DNA of 64,000 nt from Bacteroidaceae bacterium (lineage in GTDB: Bacteria > Bacteroidota > Bacteroidia > Bacteroidales > Bacteroidaceae), in the NCBI GenBank assembly GCA_017547165.1, contig JAFYQK010000012.1:1-64000 (forward strand), given 5' to 3'. The translations under genes and the position numbers were made by a program. The notes under the pieces were generated by a model, which saw only the letters and a list, made by a program, of their open reading frames with translations, made no database searches and was not told the origin of the DNA. Below are positions 54,815-64,000 of this stretch, piece after piece (the stretch's first letter is position 1; each line of letters begins with the position of its first letter).

Positions 54815-57361
54815 TTAGCGCATGCTATCGAAACGCAGCTGTAAATCCTCCTCACTAATACAAAGCACTTCGCGAGGTTTGCTTCCATGTGCAGGTCCAA
54901 CAATACCAGCACCCTCAAGCTGGTCCATAAGTCTTCCTGCACGATTATATCCTATTGAGAATTTTCTCTGAATCATACTTGTTGAACCCTGCTGTGTCTG
55001 TACCACTAAGCGCGCAACCTCTTCAAACATTGGGTCGAGGTTTTGCATATCTACATCCAAGCCATCTCCATCTTCTCCATCCATAGCAACGGGTGGGAGA
55101 GAGAATGGGCCTTGATAGCTTTGTTGGCATGCAATGTATTTTGTTATAGCCTCAACCTCAGGGGTATCAACAAATGCACATTGAACACGAACCGGCTCTG
55201 CACCGCTCAATAGAAGCATATCGCCCTTACCTACCAATTGTTGTGCTCCCGCACGGTCGAGAATTGTACGACTATCTACCATTGCGCTAACCTTAAATGC
55301 CATACGTCCTGGGAAATTGGCCTTAATGGTACCTGTGATAATATTTGTCGTAGGACGTTGTGTTGCAATAATCATATGTATGCCTACAGCGCGGGCCAAT
55401 TGGGCAATACGGCATATTGGTAGTTCAATTTCTTTACCAGCTGTCATTATAAGGTCGCCAAACTCATCAATAATAACAACGATGTATGGCATGAAGCGAT
55501 GACCATTTTGAGGATTCAGATGACGTGACTTAAATTTGTCATTGTATTCGCGAAGGTTTCTGGCACCAGCTTTTTTCAGCAAGTCGTATCGATTATCCAT
55601 CTCAACACATAATGACTTCAAAGTCTGTACTACCTTCTGTACATCTGTTATTATAGGTTCATCACCTTCAGTTCCTTCTACCTGTGCAAGGAAGTGATTG
55701 ATTATAGGTGAATATACGCTAAATTCAACCTTTTTAGGGTCGACCATTACCAGTTTAAGTTCTGCTGGATGTTTTTTATACAGCAATGAAGTTATGATTG
55801 CATTCAAACCAACAGATTTACCTTGACCTGTAGCACCAGCAACTAAAAGGTGAGGCATTTTAGCCAAGTCAACCATATACAGTTCATTGGTAATTGTCTT
55901 ACCAAGAGCCATTGGCAATTCATATTGGGTTTCTTGGAACTTGCGACTATTGATGATGCTTTCCATAGAGACAATCTGTGGACGTGCATTAGGAACCTCA
56001 ATACCAATGGTACCCTTGCCGGGAATGGGGGCTATGATACGGATACCTAAAGCCGACAAAGACAAGGCGATGTCGTCTTCAAGGTTTCTAATTTTAGAGA
56101 TGCGCACACCAGGAGCTGGTGTAATCTCATATAAGGTGATTGTAGGACCAACGGTAGCCTTGATGCTTGATATCTTGACTCCAAAGTCCATGAGCACCTG
56201 TATAATCCTGTTCTTGTTTTGCTGCTGCTCCTCCATATCAATAGAGGTGTCAATATCATAGTGTTTTAGCAAATCAATAGTAGGATACTTATAATTCTCT
56301 AAATCCAATTTTGGGTCATAGGGTTCTAATTGACGTGTTTCGTCAAGTTGTGCCTCCTCTTCTTCCTTACCCTTTATTATAGTCATCTCATCAGCAACGA
56401 TGGTGTTTTCTTTGGTTTTATCGGATTCGGAGGACTCAATGAAATCTTCGTTGTTTACCTCAAATTCAAGGGATATGCTTTCATCGTCCGACTTCTTTGT
56501 CTGAGAGTCTAAATCTGCGGTGATATCGTTGAATTCAATTGTTGTTGCTGTTTCCTCTGGAGTTAATCCTTCGTAAGGAACATCACATCTGTCAAATTCA
56601 TTATTAGAATTGTTATAATTTTGTAAATCATCCTGTTCGAGATTATCTTCTAAACCATCGATTTCATTCTTCTTTGACCTCTTGTATGTTTCCGGCATGA
56701 ATATTTTACGAATGATTCTTATGGTTTCATCAGACAGATAAATCAAATACAGTAATGTAACGGATATAATAATAAGTATTGTACCAATAGTACCTGTTTT
56801 TTCTATTAGGAAATTAACCTCTGCCTTGCCGATTTCTCCTCCTAGATCGATTTTGAAATCTGCTGGCATTGATGGTTGAATGGCAAAGCGTAGGATTACT
56901 GAAGACCATATCATCAGTATGGAGCAATTGATAAACCACTTCCACAAGCGAACCTTATAAATCTGCATTATGCGCAATGAGGCCACAAGCATAAATAAGG
57001 GTATGAAAAATGAGGAAACACCCCAGGTGTTATCTATGAAGTAGCGTGCTGTACTCAAACCAAGTGTACCCATCCAGTTGTGGGCAGGAGTTCCTTCTAT
57101 CCAAGAATCGTCCTCTTTGGCAGTAAACAGGTGCGAGGTAATGCTTAAAAGTATAAAACTGCTGACAATAAACAAAATCGCTCCTATACAGAATCGTACA
57201 ATCTCGGCTTTAGGCATTTCGTCGGGATTATTTGTTGTAGTACCCCCACGCATATCCTTGAAAAACTGAATTGTTTTGCTGAAGAAATTAGGCGACGACT
57301 TAGGTTCAACCTTGTTTTTTGTAGACTTAGTCGTCTTTTTTTCTGTTTTATTGTTTGCCAT
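54815..57361 (-). CDS. ftsK: DNA translocase FtsK
   Basis: The 848-residue protein anchors at the division septum and pumps DNA during chromosome segregation. Four membrane segments lie in residues 50-220, followed by an acidic linker to about residue 345. The motor has Walker A GATGQGKSVG and Walker B YIVVIIDEFGDLIM, and a C-terminal winged-helix gamma domain (STSMIQRKFSIGYNRAGRLMDQLE, given by its ends STSMIQ and LMDQLE) that reads KOPS. The linker is short compared with E. coli FtsK. lolA is cotranscribed. A TAATTTTG box at 57393-57386 may be its promoter. Confidence 0.96.
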   Translation of the reverse strand: MANNKTEKKTTKSTKNKVEPKSSPNFFSKTIQFFKDMRGGTTTNNPDEMPKAEIVRFCIGAILFIVSSFILLSITSHLFTAKEDDSWIEGTPAHNWMGTLGLSTARYFIDNTWGVSSFFIPLFMLVASLRIMQIYKVRLWKWFINCSILMIWSSVILRFAIQPSMPADFKIDLGGEIGKAEVNFLIEKTGTIGTILIIISVTLLYLIYLSDETIRIIRKIFMPETYKRSKKNEIDGLEDNLEQDDLQNYNNSNNEFDRCDVPYEGLTPEETATTIEFNDITADLDSQTKKSDDESISLEFEVNNEDFIESSESDKTKENTIVADEMTIIKGKEEEEAQLDETRQLEPYDPKLDLENYKYPTIDLLKHYDIDTSIDMEEQQQNKNRIIQVLMDFGVKISSIKATVGPTITLYEITPAPGVRISKIRNLEDDIALSLSALGIRIIAPIPGKGTIGIEVPNARPQIVSMESIINSRKFQETQYELPMALGKTITNELYMVDLAKMPHLLVAGATGQGKSVGLNAIITSLLYKKHPAELKLVMVDPKKVEFSVYSPIINHFLAQVEGTEGDEPIITDVQKVVQTLKSLCVEMDNRYDLLKKAGARNLREYNDKFKSRHLNPQNGHRFMPYIVVIIDEFGDLIMTAGKEIELPICRIAQLARAVGIHMIIATQRPTTNIITGTIKANFPGRMAFKVSAMVDSRTILDRAGAQQLVGKGDMLLLSGAEPVRVQCAFVDTPEVEAITKYIACQQSYQGPFSLPPVAMDGEDGDGLDVDMQNLDPMFEEVARLVVQTQQGSTSMIQRKFSIGYNRAGRLMDQLEGAGIVGPAHGSKPREVLCISEEDLQLRFDSMR

Positions 57362-57491
57362 AAGTTTCTATTGGAATTTATTGTGCAAAATTAAGGAAAA
57401 AGAATGTAAAAGGTAAGTATTTGATGTTTTTTTTCTTAAATTTGTACTCGATTAGAGTAAAACAACAATTAATGATGATTTTATTATATCT

Positions 57492-58283
57492 ATGAAGACA
57501 TTGGTTAGCCGATACGACAAGAAGTTGATTGGCCAACTTCCTAAGGTGCTATTCCAAGGTCGGATTATTGTTATTCAGAGCATTGAAGATGCGAAAAAGG
57601 CTGTCAAATACCTACTTTCTCAAAAGATTATAGGTATTGACACCGAAACAAAACCTTCCTTTAAGCGAGGAAGCGGTATGAATCCCGTTGCCTTACTCCA
57701 AATCTCTACCCCCGATACTTGTTTTTTGTTCAGACTAAACCAGATAGGTCTTACCGAAGATATAATTGCTCTTCTAAGCAGTAATGATATTCTCAAAGTA
57801 GGACTCTCGCTCAAGGACGACTTTCATCAACTTCGCAGACGTAAGGATTTTGTTCCAGGTGAATACATCGAACTACAGTCTCTTGCCGTAGAGATGGGTA
57901 TTGCTGACCAATCTTTGCAAAAACTTTATGCAAATTTCTTTGGACAGCGTATCAGTAAAACCCAACAACTTACCAATTGGGAGGCTGATGTACTAACTGA
58001 GGCGCAAAAGCGATATGCTGCCACTGATGCTTGGGCTTGCATACAGATTTACGAGGAGATGCAACAGTTGGACAAGCATGGATATATGCTCGAAATCATT
58101 CCAGAACCAGAAAGTCAGTGTGCACCAGTGTTGACAGAGGAGGAAAGAGCCCAAAAGGAGGAGCGAAGAAAGGAGCGTGAAAGAGAGAAACGCCGACGAA
58201 AGAGACAACGAGAAAAGGAGCAGCGTAGTATCAATGCAAGGCGAAAAGGTAAAGAAAAACTCAAAGAATTGCTTATAAGTTAG
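57492..58283 (+). CDS. 3'-5' exonuclease-like protein (DEDDy family)
   Basis: The 263-residue protein has a DnaQ-like exonuclease domain of the RNase D/WRN type. Exo I is GIDTETKP, Exo II is in KVGLSLKDDFHQL and Exo III in RYAATDAWACIQIY, giving the four acids and the Tyr. Whether the target is DNA or RNA is unknown. The C-terminal 55 residues are extremely charged (REREKRRRKRQREKEQR), a likely nucleic-acid-binding helix. A TAAATTTG box lies at 57437-57444. The gene is divergent from ftsK and precedes an rRNA methyltransferase. Confidence 0.92.
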   Translation: MKTLVSRYDKKLIGQLPKVLFQGRIIVIQSIEDAKKAVKYLLSQKIIGIDTETKPSFKRGSGMNPVALLQISTPDTCFLFRLNQIGLTEDIIALLSSNDILKVGLSLKDDFHQLRRRKDFVPGEYIELQSLAVEMGIADQSLQKLYANFFGQRISKTQQLTNWEADVLTEAQKRYAATDAWACIQIYEEMQQLDKHGYMLEIIPEPESQCAPVLTEEERAQKEERRKEREREKRRRKRQREKEQRSINARRKGKEKLKELLIS

Positions 58284-58354
58284 TCGCGATACATATTCTC
58301 AATCAATAATAGGCAATATTTCAATCCATTTAAAACAATATAATTTCATTTCTC

Positions 58355-59563
58355 ATGATGAATAACTATAAGACTATCATTTTAAAGAAAGGCAAGGAAG
58401 ATAGCTTACTTAGAAAACATCCTTGGATATTTTCTGGTGCCATCCACACTATCAGCGACAAAATTAACGAAGGTGAGGTTGTCAGAGTCCTTGCAAGCAA
58501 CGGAAACTTCATTGCCGTTGGTCATTGGCAGATTGGTAGTATAGCAGTGAGAGTTCTATCGTTTGTTGATGAAGAAATCAATGAAGAATTCTATAAAAAA
58601 CGCCTTGCAACAGCTTTTGATGTGCGTAAAAGCATTGGTTTGGTGCGTAATAATGCCTCAACAGCCAATACTATCAACAACACCTTCCGACTTATTCATG
58701 GTGAAGGTGATAACCTCCCCGGACTTATTATAGATATATATGATGACACTGCTGTAATGCAAGCACATAGTGTTGGTATGCATTGCGACCGCTCAACCAT
58801 TGCTCAGGCATTGAAGCAGGTAATGGGGGATGACCTTAAGGCCGTATACTATAAGAGCGAGACTACATTGCCATATAAAGCTGATTTAGGACAGGAGAAT
58901 GGTTTCCTGCTTGGACACTCTACCAATAACATTGCCATTGAGAATGGACTTAAATTCCATATCGACTGGCTTAAAGGTCAAAAGACTGGATTCTTTGTTG
59001 ACCAACGAGATAACCGCCAACTTCTTGAGCAATATTCTAAGGGTAGAAAGGTATTGAACATGTTCTGTTATACAGGTGGCTTCAGCGTTTACAGCATGCG
59101 AGGTGGTGCCGAGTTGGTTCATAGCGTAGATAGCAGTGCCAAGGCTGTTGAACTTGTTAACAAGAATATAGAACTTAATTTCCCCAACGACCCTCGTCAC
59201 GAGGCCTTTGCTGTTGATGCTTTTAAGTACCTTGAGGATATGGGCAATAACTACGATTTGGTTATTCTCGATCCACCAGCTTTTGCAAAACATCGCGATG
59301 CATTGAAGCAAGCCCTGCGTGGATACACCAAACTAAATGCCAAAGCAATGGAGAAAATGCCAAGTGGCAGTATCCTCTTTACCTTCTCTTGCTCGCAAGC
59401 TGTTAACAAGGACCAGTTCCGTACGGCAATTTTTGCGGCAGCTATGCAAACAGGCAGAAACATACGCATCCTCCACCAATTGCATCAGCCATCTGACCAC
59501 CCCATAAACATTTTCCATCCCGAAGGCGAGTACCTGAAGGGATTGGTTGTATATCTTGAATAG
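58355..59563 (+). CDS. RlmI-type class I rRNA methyltransferase
   Basis: The 402-residue protein has an N-terminal PUA RNA-binding domain (ILKKGKEDSLLRKHPWIFSGA, seen as LRKHPWIFSGAI) and a SAM-dependent methyltransferase domain with FVDQRDNRQLLEQY, VLNMFCYTGGFSVY and DLVILDPPAFAKH. RlmI methylates C5 of C1962 in 23S rRNA. Family relationship is secure, the exact site inferred. Two adjacent ATG codons (58355, 58358) are possible starts. It follows the exonuclease gene by 71 bases. Confidence 0.94.
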   Translation: MMNNYKTIILKKGKEDSLLRKHPWIFSGAIHTISDKINEGEVVRVLASNGNFIAVGHWQIGSIAVRVLSFVDEEINEEFYKKRLATAFDVRKSIGLVRNNASTANTINNTFRLIHGEGDNLPGLIIDIYDDTAVMQAHSVGMHCDRSTIAQALKQVMGDDLKAVYYKSETTLPYKADLGQENGFLLGHSTNNIAIENGLKFHIDWLKGQKTGFFVDQRDNRQLLEQYSKGRKVLNMFCYTGGFSVYSMRGGAELVHSVDSSAKAVELVNKNIELNFPNDPRHEAFAVDAFKYLEDMGNNYDLVILDPPAFAKHRDALKQALRGYTKLNAKAMEKMPSGSILFTFSCSQAVNKDQFRTAIFAAAMQTGRNIRILHQLHQPSDHPINIFHPEGEYLKGLVVYLE

Positions 59564-59645
59564 GATATATGTTTTTTACACTGCTATTTGAGAAAAAGCA
59601 TAACATTCATCAACAATAATATTTAATCAGACAAACTGTTTTCTT

Positions 59646-60923
59646 ATGAATATTAAATTCAAGCTCACAGTACTCAATTTTTTGGAGTTTGCCGTATGGG
59701 GTGCATACCTTATCAGTATGGGTGGCTATCTTGCTAAGGTAGGTTTAGGTGCCAACATTGGTCTGTTTTATTCAGTACAAGGTTTTGTATCTTTAATAAT
59801 GCCCACCTTAATGGGTATTGTTGCCGACAGGTGGATGCAAGCACAAAAGGTGTTAAGTCTTTGCCACTTTTTAGCTGGTATCTTTATGATAGGTGCAAGT
59901 ACCTACTGCTTGCAATCAGGTGACTCTGTTGATTTTGCAACATTGTTTAGTCTTTATACCGCCAGTGTAGCTTTCTTTATGCCCACCATTGCACTTACCA
60001 ACTCGGTGTGTTATAATGCGTTAGACAAATCTGGTCTTGATTCCGTTAAGGCTTTTCCTCCAATAAGAGTGTTTGGAACCGTTGGTTTCATCGTATCAAT
60101 GTGGATTGTTGACCTTGCTAACTGGGAGGTTAATCCATATCAGTTCTTGTGGAGTGGTGCCTTGTCTGTTTTCATGTCATTCTATGCTTTGACCATGCCC
60201 AAGTGTGAGATTAGTGGTTCGAAGAAGAGTGAGGGCTTAATAAAAACATTAGGTTTGGAGGCATTCACTCTGTTCCGCAACTACCGTATGGCACTATTCT
60301 TTATCTTCTCTATGTTACTTGGTTGTTGCTTGCAGATAACCAACGGATATGCAACACCTTTCCTACAGTCATTTGGTGCAAACGAAATCTATCAAGATAC
60401 TTTAGCAATTAAGTATCCCATTGTTCTCATGTCTCTATCTCAAATAAGCGAGACCCTCTGCATTCTATTGATTCCATTCTGCCTCAGCAAGTTTGGTATC
60501 AAGCGTGTTATGCTGATGGCAATGCTGGCGTGGACACTTCGCTTCGGATTCTTTGCAATAGGAAATCCTGGTTCTGGTGTTTGGTTTTTGATTCTAAGTA
60601 TGATAGTTTATGGCATAGCATTTGACTTCTTCAACATCAGCGGTTCGCTCTTCGTTGACAAAGAAACAGATATTAGCATTCGCAATTCGGCTCAAGGATT
60701 ATTTATGATGATGACCAACGGTTTGGGTGCATCATTAGGTATGCTCGTAGCTGGTTGGGTGATGAATATGTACACTATCAACGAGGGTGGATTGATGATA
60801 GACAAACCCGAGACAGGTGGTTGGGCTATGGCATGGACTATTTTCGCACTCTACGCATTAGTAGTTGCTATTGTCTTTGCCATAATGTTTAAGTACAAGC
60901 ACACACCAGAGTTTACCAAGTAA
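59646..60923 (+). CDS. nucleoside:proton symporter (NupG/XapB type MFS)
   Basis: The 425-residue inner-membrane protein has 12 membrane segments. The first segment LNFLEFAVWGAYLISMGGYL and the cytoplasmic loop VADRWMQAQKVLSLCH match the nucleoside-H+ symporter family. It imports nucleosides for salvage, consistent with upp and cdd elsewhere in the window. Conserved FPPIRVFGTVGFI and QGLFMMMTNGLGASLGM are present. rsmE begins 3 bases after its stop, so the two are cotranscribed. Confidence 0.94.
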   Translation: MNIKFKLTVLNFLEFAVWGAYLISMGGYLAKVGLGANIGLFYSVQGFVSLIMPTLMGIVADRWMQAQKVLSLCHFLAGIFMIGASTYCLQSGDSVDFATLFSLYTASVAFFMPTIALTNSVCYNALDKSGLDSVKAFPPIRVFGTVGFIVSMWIVDLANWEVNPYQFLWSGALSVFMSFYALTMPKCEISGSKKSEGLIKTLGLEAFTLFRNYRMALFFIFSMLLGCCLQITNGYATPFLQSFGANEIYQDTLAIKYPIVLMSLSQISETLCILLIPFCLSKFGIKRVMLMAMLAWTLRFGFFAIGNPGSGVWFLILSMIVYGIAFDFFNISGSLFVDKETDISIRNSAQGLFMMMTNGLGASLGMLVAGWVMNMYTINEGGLMIDKPETGGWAMAWTIFALYALVVAIVFAIMFKYKHTPEFTK

Positions 60924-60926
60924 AAT

Positions 60927-61646
60927 ATGAAGGAAGTTCGCTATTTCTACGACCCCGACCTTTCTGGATCTCTGCCCGAAGAGGAGGCCAAGCATGTTGT
61001 TCGTGTGTTGCGAATGAAGGAGGGGGACATCATCAACCTTATGGATGGTCGAGGTAGCTTTCACGAAGCAGAGATAACCACAGCCTCCAACCATAGGTGC
61101 TTGTATAGAATTCTTTCCTCCTGTGAGCAGACACGCCCATGGGCAGGTAAGATACATCTTGCCGTTGCACCAACCAAACTCAACGATCGTATTGAGTGGC
61201 TTGCCGAAAAGGCAACCGAAATAGGGTGGGATAGGGTGAGTTTTCTTAATTGTCAATTCTCCGAACGCCGCAACATCAAGACTGAACGCATCGAAAAGAT
61301 ACTTGTTTCGGCCACAAAGCAGTCGCACAAGGCATGGATACCTCAGGTTGATGAGATGCTGTCTTTTAAAGACTTTGTAAAGGAATTTGGCAACTCCTCA
61401 GGCAATGATGATACGGATAGATTCATCTGCCATTGCTACGAGGGTGAGAAACTACATCTCAAGGATGTTGTAAAAAAAGGTAGAAACTGCATTGTTATGA
61501 TAGGTCCCGAGGGTGACTTTTCTGTCGAAGAGGTTGCCCTTGCCGAGCAATATGGCTTTAAACCAGTAACCTTGGGTACGAGCCGATTGCGCACCGAAAC
61601 AGCTGCTCTTGTTGCCGTTCATTTGATGCAGTTGGAACAAGCCTAA
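60927..61646 (+). CDS. rsmE: 16S rRNA m3U1498 methyltransferase
   Basis: The 239-residue SPOUT-family enzyme methylates N3 of U1498 in the decoding site. The N-terminal PUA-like domain carries SLPEEEAKHVVRVLRMKEGD and the C-terminal knot has IGPEGDFSVEEV and LGTSRLRTETAALVAVH, which bind SAM. Length is normal. It shares a transcript with the nucleoside permease and is followed by the 22-bp repeats and the fusion gene. Confidence 0.95.
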   Translation: MKEVRYFYDPDLSGSLPEEEAKHVVRVLRMKEGDIINLMDGRGSFHEAEITTASNHRCLYRILSSCEQTRPWAGKIHLAVAPTKLNDRIEWLAEKATEIGWDRVSFLNCQFSERRNIKTERIEKILVSATKQSHKAWIPQVDEMLSFKDFVKEFGNSSGNDDTDRFICHCYEGEKLHLKDVVKKGRNCIVMIGPEGDFSVEEVALAEQYGFKPVTLGTSRLRTETAALVAVHLMQLEQA

Positions 61647-61668
61647 ATTTTCTAATGACATAGGTCGA

Positions 61669-61756
61669 AAACATTACTTTGTTTTGCCTCAAACATTACT
61701 TTGTTTTGCCTCAAACATTACTTTGTTTCGCCTCAAACATTACTTTGTCTAAGCGA
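61669..61756 (+). repeat. four 22-bp tandem repeats upstream of fusion gene
   Basis: The core AAACATTACTTTG occurs at 61669-61681, 61691-61703, 61713-61725 and 61735-61747, exactly 22 bases apart, separated by a 9-base spacer (TTTGCCTC with a leading T, or TTCGCCTC in the third). The fourth spacer differs. Twenty-two bases is about two helix turns, so proteins bound to each core would face the same side. The array ends about 30 bases before the next ATG. The same core and phase occur at 13262-13318. Confidence 0.85.
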
Positions 61757-61784
61757 AGACAATACACTAACAAAAACCAATAAT

Positions 61785-64000
61785 ATGGAACGACTCGTTC
61801 AACTATATAACTCTCTAATAGGACAATCCTCTTGCAAATGCGAAAGGATAGCCGGAGGTGGTAGCAATCGTAGTTACTATCGCTTGAGCTCTCAGGATGG
61901 AGTTGCCACGATGATAGGTGCTATCGGTACCTCTCTGGAGGAAAACAATGCTTTCATCGCACTATCCAAACACTTTGCCTCTCTTTCTCTACCCGTTCCG
62001 ACGATATATGCTGTCAGTGACGATGGTTTGGCATATTTACAATCCGATTTGGGCAGTACATCATTATACGATGCGTTGAAAGAGGGTAGGGAGAGTGCTA
62101 CTGGATATCAAGCTAAGGATATCACTCTGTTAGAGAAAACGATTCGTCTCTTGCCACGAATGCAAGTCGTTGGTGGTGAGTCACTTGACTATAGTGTCTG
62201 CTATCCGCAGGAGTCAATGGATGAGCAGAATGTTTTGTTCGATCTCAATTATTTCAAGTATTGTTTCTTAAAGACGACTGAAGTTGACTTCAACGAAATG
62301 AAGTTGGAACAATGCTTCAAATCAATGGCAAAGCATTTGAGTAACGAGTCTTCCAACTATTTCATGTATCGTGATTTTCAGGCACGCAATGTTATGCTTA
62401 CCGATGATGGCGAACCTCAATTCATCGATTATCAGGGTGGTCGCCGTGGTCCTCTGCAATACGACCTTGTATCTTTCCTGTGGCAAGCCTCGTCGCATTT
62501 CGATGCAAGTATTAGAGAGCATCTCATAGATGTCTATCTCGAGTCTCTTCAAGAGTATATTCCAGTTGATGTAGTAAAGTTTAAGGCAAGCATAGCGCAA
62601 TGGGTACTTTTCCGCACTTTGCAGGTACTTGGTGCCTATGGTTTCAGAGGTCGTTTCGAGCGTAAGAAGTATTTCCTCGATAGCATACCATTGGCTATTG
62701 AGAACCTGCGTGAAATTCTCAAGACGGAGGATTCTTGTCCTTATCCTTATTTATATAAGGTGTTATGTCAGTTAGTAGACTCGCCAGAGTTCAATACCAA
62801 TAAAACGGCATCGCCATCCATTTCGCAATACGATGGTAAGGGTGAACTCAAGGTTCGCATCTTTAGTTTCTCATATAAGAAAGGTATACCTGCCGACAAT
62901 AGCGGCAACGGCGGTGGTTATGTTTTCGATTGTCGTAGCACACATAATCCAGGCAGATACGAACCCTATAAGAATTTAACCGGATTAGACACTCCAGTGA
63001 TAGAGTTTCTCGAGAACGACGGTGAGATACTTGTTTTTCTCGATAGCATATACAAACTTGCCGAGGCACATGTAGAGCGTTATATGCAACGTGGTTTTAC
63101 CTCACTGATGTTCTGTTTCGGTTGTACAGGCGGGCAGCATCGTAGTGTCTATAGCGCTCAACATTTAGCCGAACACCTAAACCAGAAGTATGGTATTGAG
63201 GTAGATATCACTCATCGCGAACAAGGCATCCACACCATTTTGCCTGCTCGTCGCAAAGCAATGATATTTGCTGCTGGCATGGGTACTCGTCTGAAACCGC
63301 TTACCGACCACATGCCTAAGGCTCTTGTTGAAATATCAGGCAAACCGCTCATCGAACATGTTCTTAGGAAACTTGTTTTCGCTGGTTTCAACGATATTAC
63401 CATCAATGTTCATCATTTTGCAGATATGATTGAGCAGTGGACACAAAACTTCCACAAAATCAATGAATTTAGCGAAGTCGATATTAAACTGAATATTTCA
63501 GACGAACGTCACGAATTGCTCGAAACAGGTGGTGCTATAGCACATGCCAGGAATTTGCTTACCGAGGCTAATCCATCTAAAAAGGTGCTTATTCACAATG
63601 TGGACATTCTCTCTAATGTCAATCTTTCCGAATTTAATAAGTTCTTTGATAACACCTCGGCCGATGCATGCTTATTGGTATCTGCTCGCAAAACTGCAAG
63701 ATATTTTGTTTTCAACGACGACATGAGACTTGTTGGATGGACAAACATCTCAACAGGTGAAATAAAGAGTCCGTACGACGAGGTTCATAAATCACTTGCG
63801 AGACGTCCACAGGATGCGCTTGATGTAGATAATCTTCATCTGCGAGCATTCTCAGGTATTCATCTTATAAATACCGACATTATTAACTCAATGTCATCGT
63901 GGCCAAAGAAATTCAGCATCACAGATTTTTATCTAAATGCTTGCAAGGATATTGTAATAACTGGTTACGAACAAGCCGATTTAAAACTCATGGATGTTGG
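61785..64000 (+). CDS. AmgK-like kinase / RapZ-C / MurU-like nucleotidyltransferase fusion, cut by window end
   Basis: One uninterrupted frame of at least 738 codons runs off the right edge. Residues 1-350 are an APH-fold kinase like AmgK: GGGSNRSYYR loop, catalytic D197 in YRDFQARNVM and D215 in FIDYQGGRRGP. Residues about 355-485 match the RapZ C-terminal domain: RIFSFSYKKGIP, LTGLDTPV and FGCTGGQHRSVY. From 492 a MurU-like sugar-1-phosphate nucleotidyltransferase follows, with FAAGMGTRLKPLT and MPKALVEISGKPLIEH. AmgK and MurU turn MurNAc into UDP-MurNAc in cell-wall recycling, and RapZ-C senses glucosamine-6-phosphate in enterobacteria. The substrate and sensor roles here are inferred. The first two domains occur fused in relatives; the third is usually separate. 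Confidence 0.88.
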   Translation, partial: MERLVQLYNSLIGQSSCKCERIAGGGSNRSYYRLSSQDGVATMIGAIGTSLEENNAFIALSKHFASLSLPVPTIYAVSDDGLAYLQSDLGSTSLYDALKEGRESATGYQAKDITLLEKTIRLLPRMQVVGGESLDYSVCYPQESMDEQNVLFDLNYFKYCFLKTTEVDFNEMKLEQCFKSMAKHLSNESSNYFMYRDFQARNVMLTDDGEPQFIDYQGGRRGPLQYDLVSFLWQASSHFDASIREHLIDVYLESLQEYIPVDVVKFKASIAQWVLFRTLQVLGAYGFRGRFERKKYFLDSIPLAIENLREILKTEDSCPYPYLYKVLCQLVDSPEFNTNKTASPSISQYDGKGELKVRIFSFSYKKGIPADNSGNGGGYVFDCRSTHNPGRYEPYKNLTGLDTPVIEFLENDGEILVFLDSIYKLAEAHVERYMQRGFTSLMFCFGCTGGQHRSVYSAQHLAEHLNQKYGIEVDITHREQGIHTILPARRKAMIFAAGMGTRLKPLTDHMPKALVEISGKPLIEHVLRKLVFAGFNDITINVHHFADMIEQWTQNFHKINEFSEVDIKLNISDERHELLETGGAIAHARNLLTEANPSKKVLIHNVDILSNVNLSEFNKFFDNTSADACLLVSARKTARYFVFNDDMRLVGWTNISTGEIKSPYDEVHKSLARRPQDALDVDNLHLRAFSGIHLINTDIINSMSSWPKKFSITDFYLNACKDIVITGYEQADLKLMDV

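Overview
The window looks like a chromosome segment of a gut- or mouth-type Bacteroidales, most likely a Prevotella relative. The evidence is an AT-rich genome, the Bacteroidota promoter pattern (a TTTG or TTG near -33 and TAnnTTTG near -7, about 19-20 bases apart, found before many genes), little sign of Shine-Dalgarno sequences, and families typical of this phylum: a membrane HU-like/SPOR protein, a DUF4296 lipoprotein, a DUF2027-Smr protein, a Nudix-like sugar regulator and an FdtA-type sugar cassette.

Layout. Bases 1-2400 are an AT-rich accessory patch with a broken IS1595-type transposase, hairpins and two unrecognised overlapping genes. From 2629 to 22787 lies mostly housekeeping DNA: pheT, yebC, a small winged-helix gene, a SprT-like protease, an FHA protein, an HU/SPOR protein, a DEAD-box helicase, lptF/G, tgt, lon, trmN6, ileS, lspA and a DUF4296 lipoprotein. 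From 22850 to 31060 come a Smr protein, a 245-bp inverted-repeat element, and two large secreted glycan-degrading proteins, an M60 peptidase and a GH20 hexosaminidase. From 31313 to 38038 are a ZIP transporter, a tyrosine phosphatase, an acetyltransferase, an acyltransferase broken by one TAG codon, tRNA-Glu and tRNA-Ser, an FdtA plus acetyltransferase-aminotransferase cassette, and upp.

From 38119 to 57361 almost everything is on the minus strand: a glucosaminidase, rpiB and tkt with a Nudix-like regulator, a PlsC-like acyltransferase, galM-transporter-galK, folC, dnaJ, grpE, an ABC-F protein, cdd, a tiny Cys/Lys-rich secreted protein behind a highly structured RNA, DUF2147, LolA and FtsK. 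From 57492 to the right edge the plus strand carries a 3'-5' exonuclease-like protein, an RlmI-type methyltransferase, a nucleoside permease, rsmE and a large unfinished gene.

The most striking item is that last gene, beginning at 61785. It joins an AmgK-like sugar kinase, the C-terminal sensor domain of RapZ and a MurU-like nucleotidyltransferase in one reading frame, which suggests a self-regulated cell-wall recycling enzyme. It sits behind four 22-bp repeats whose 13-bp core recurs at the same 22-bp phase and orientation upstream of tgt. Other points of interest are the structured RNA at 53048-53355, the swapped GIHH signature in IleRS, the zinc-ligand loss in Tgt, and a degenerate second ATPase site in the ABC-F protein. 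All calls rest on reading the sequence and recalled family knowledge; no search was run.
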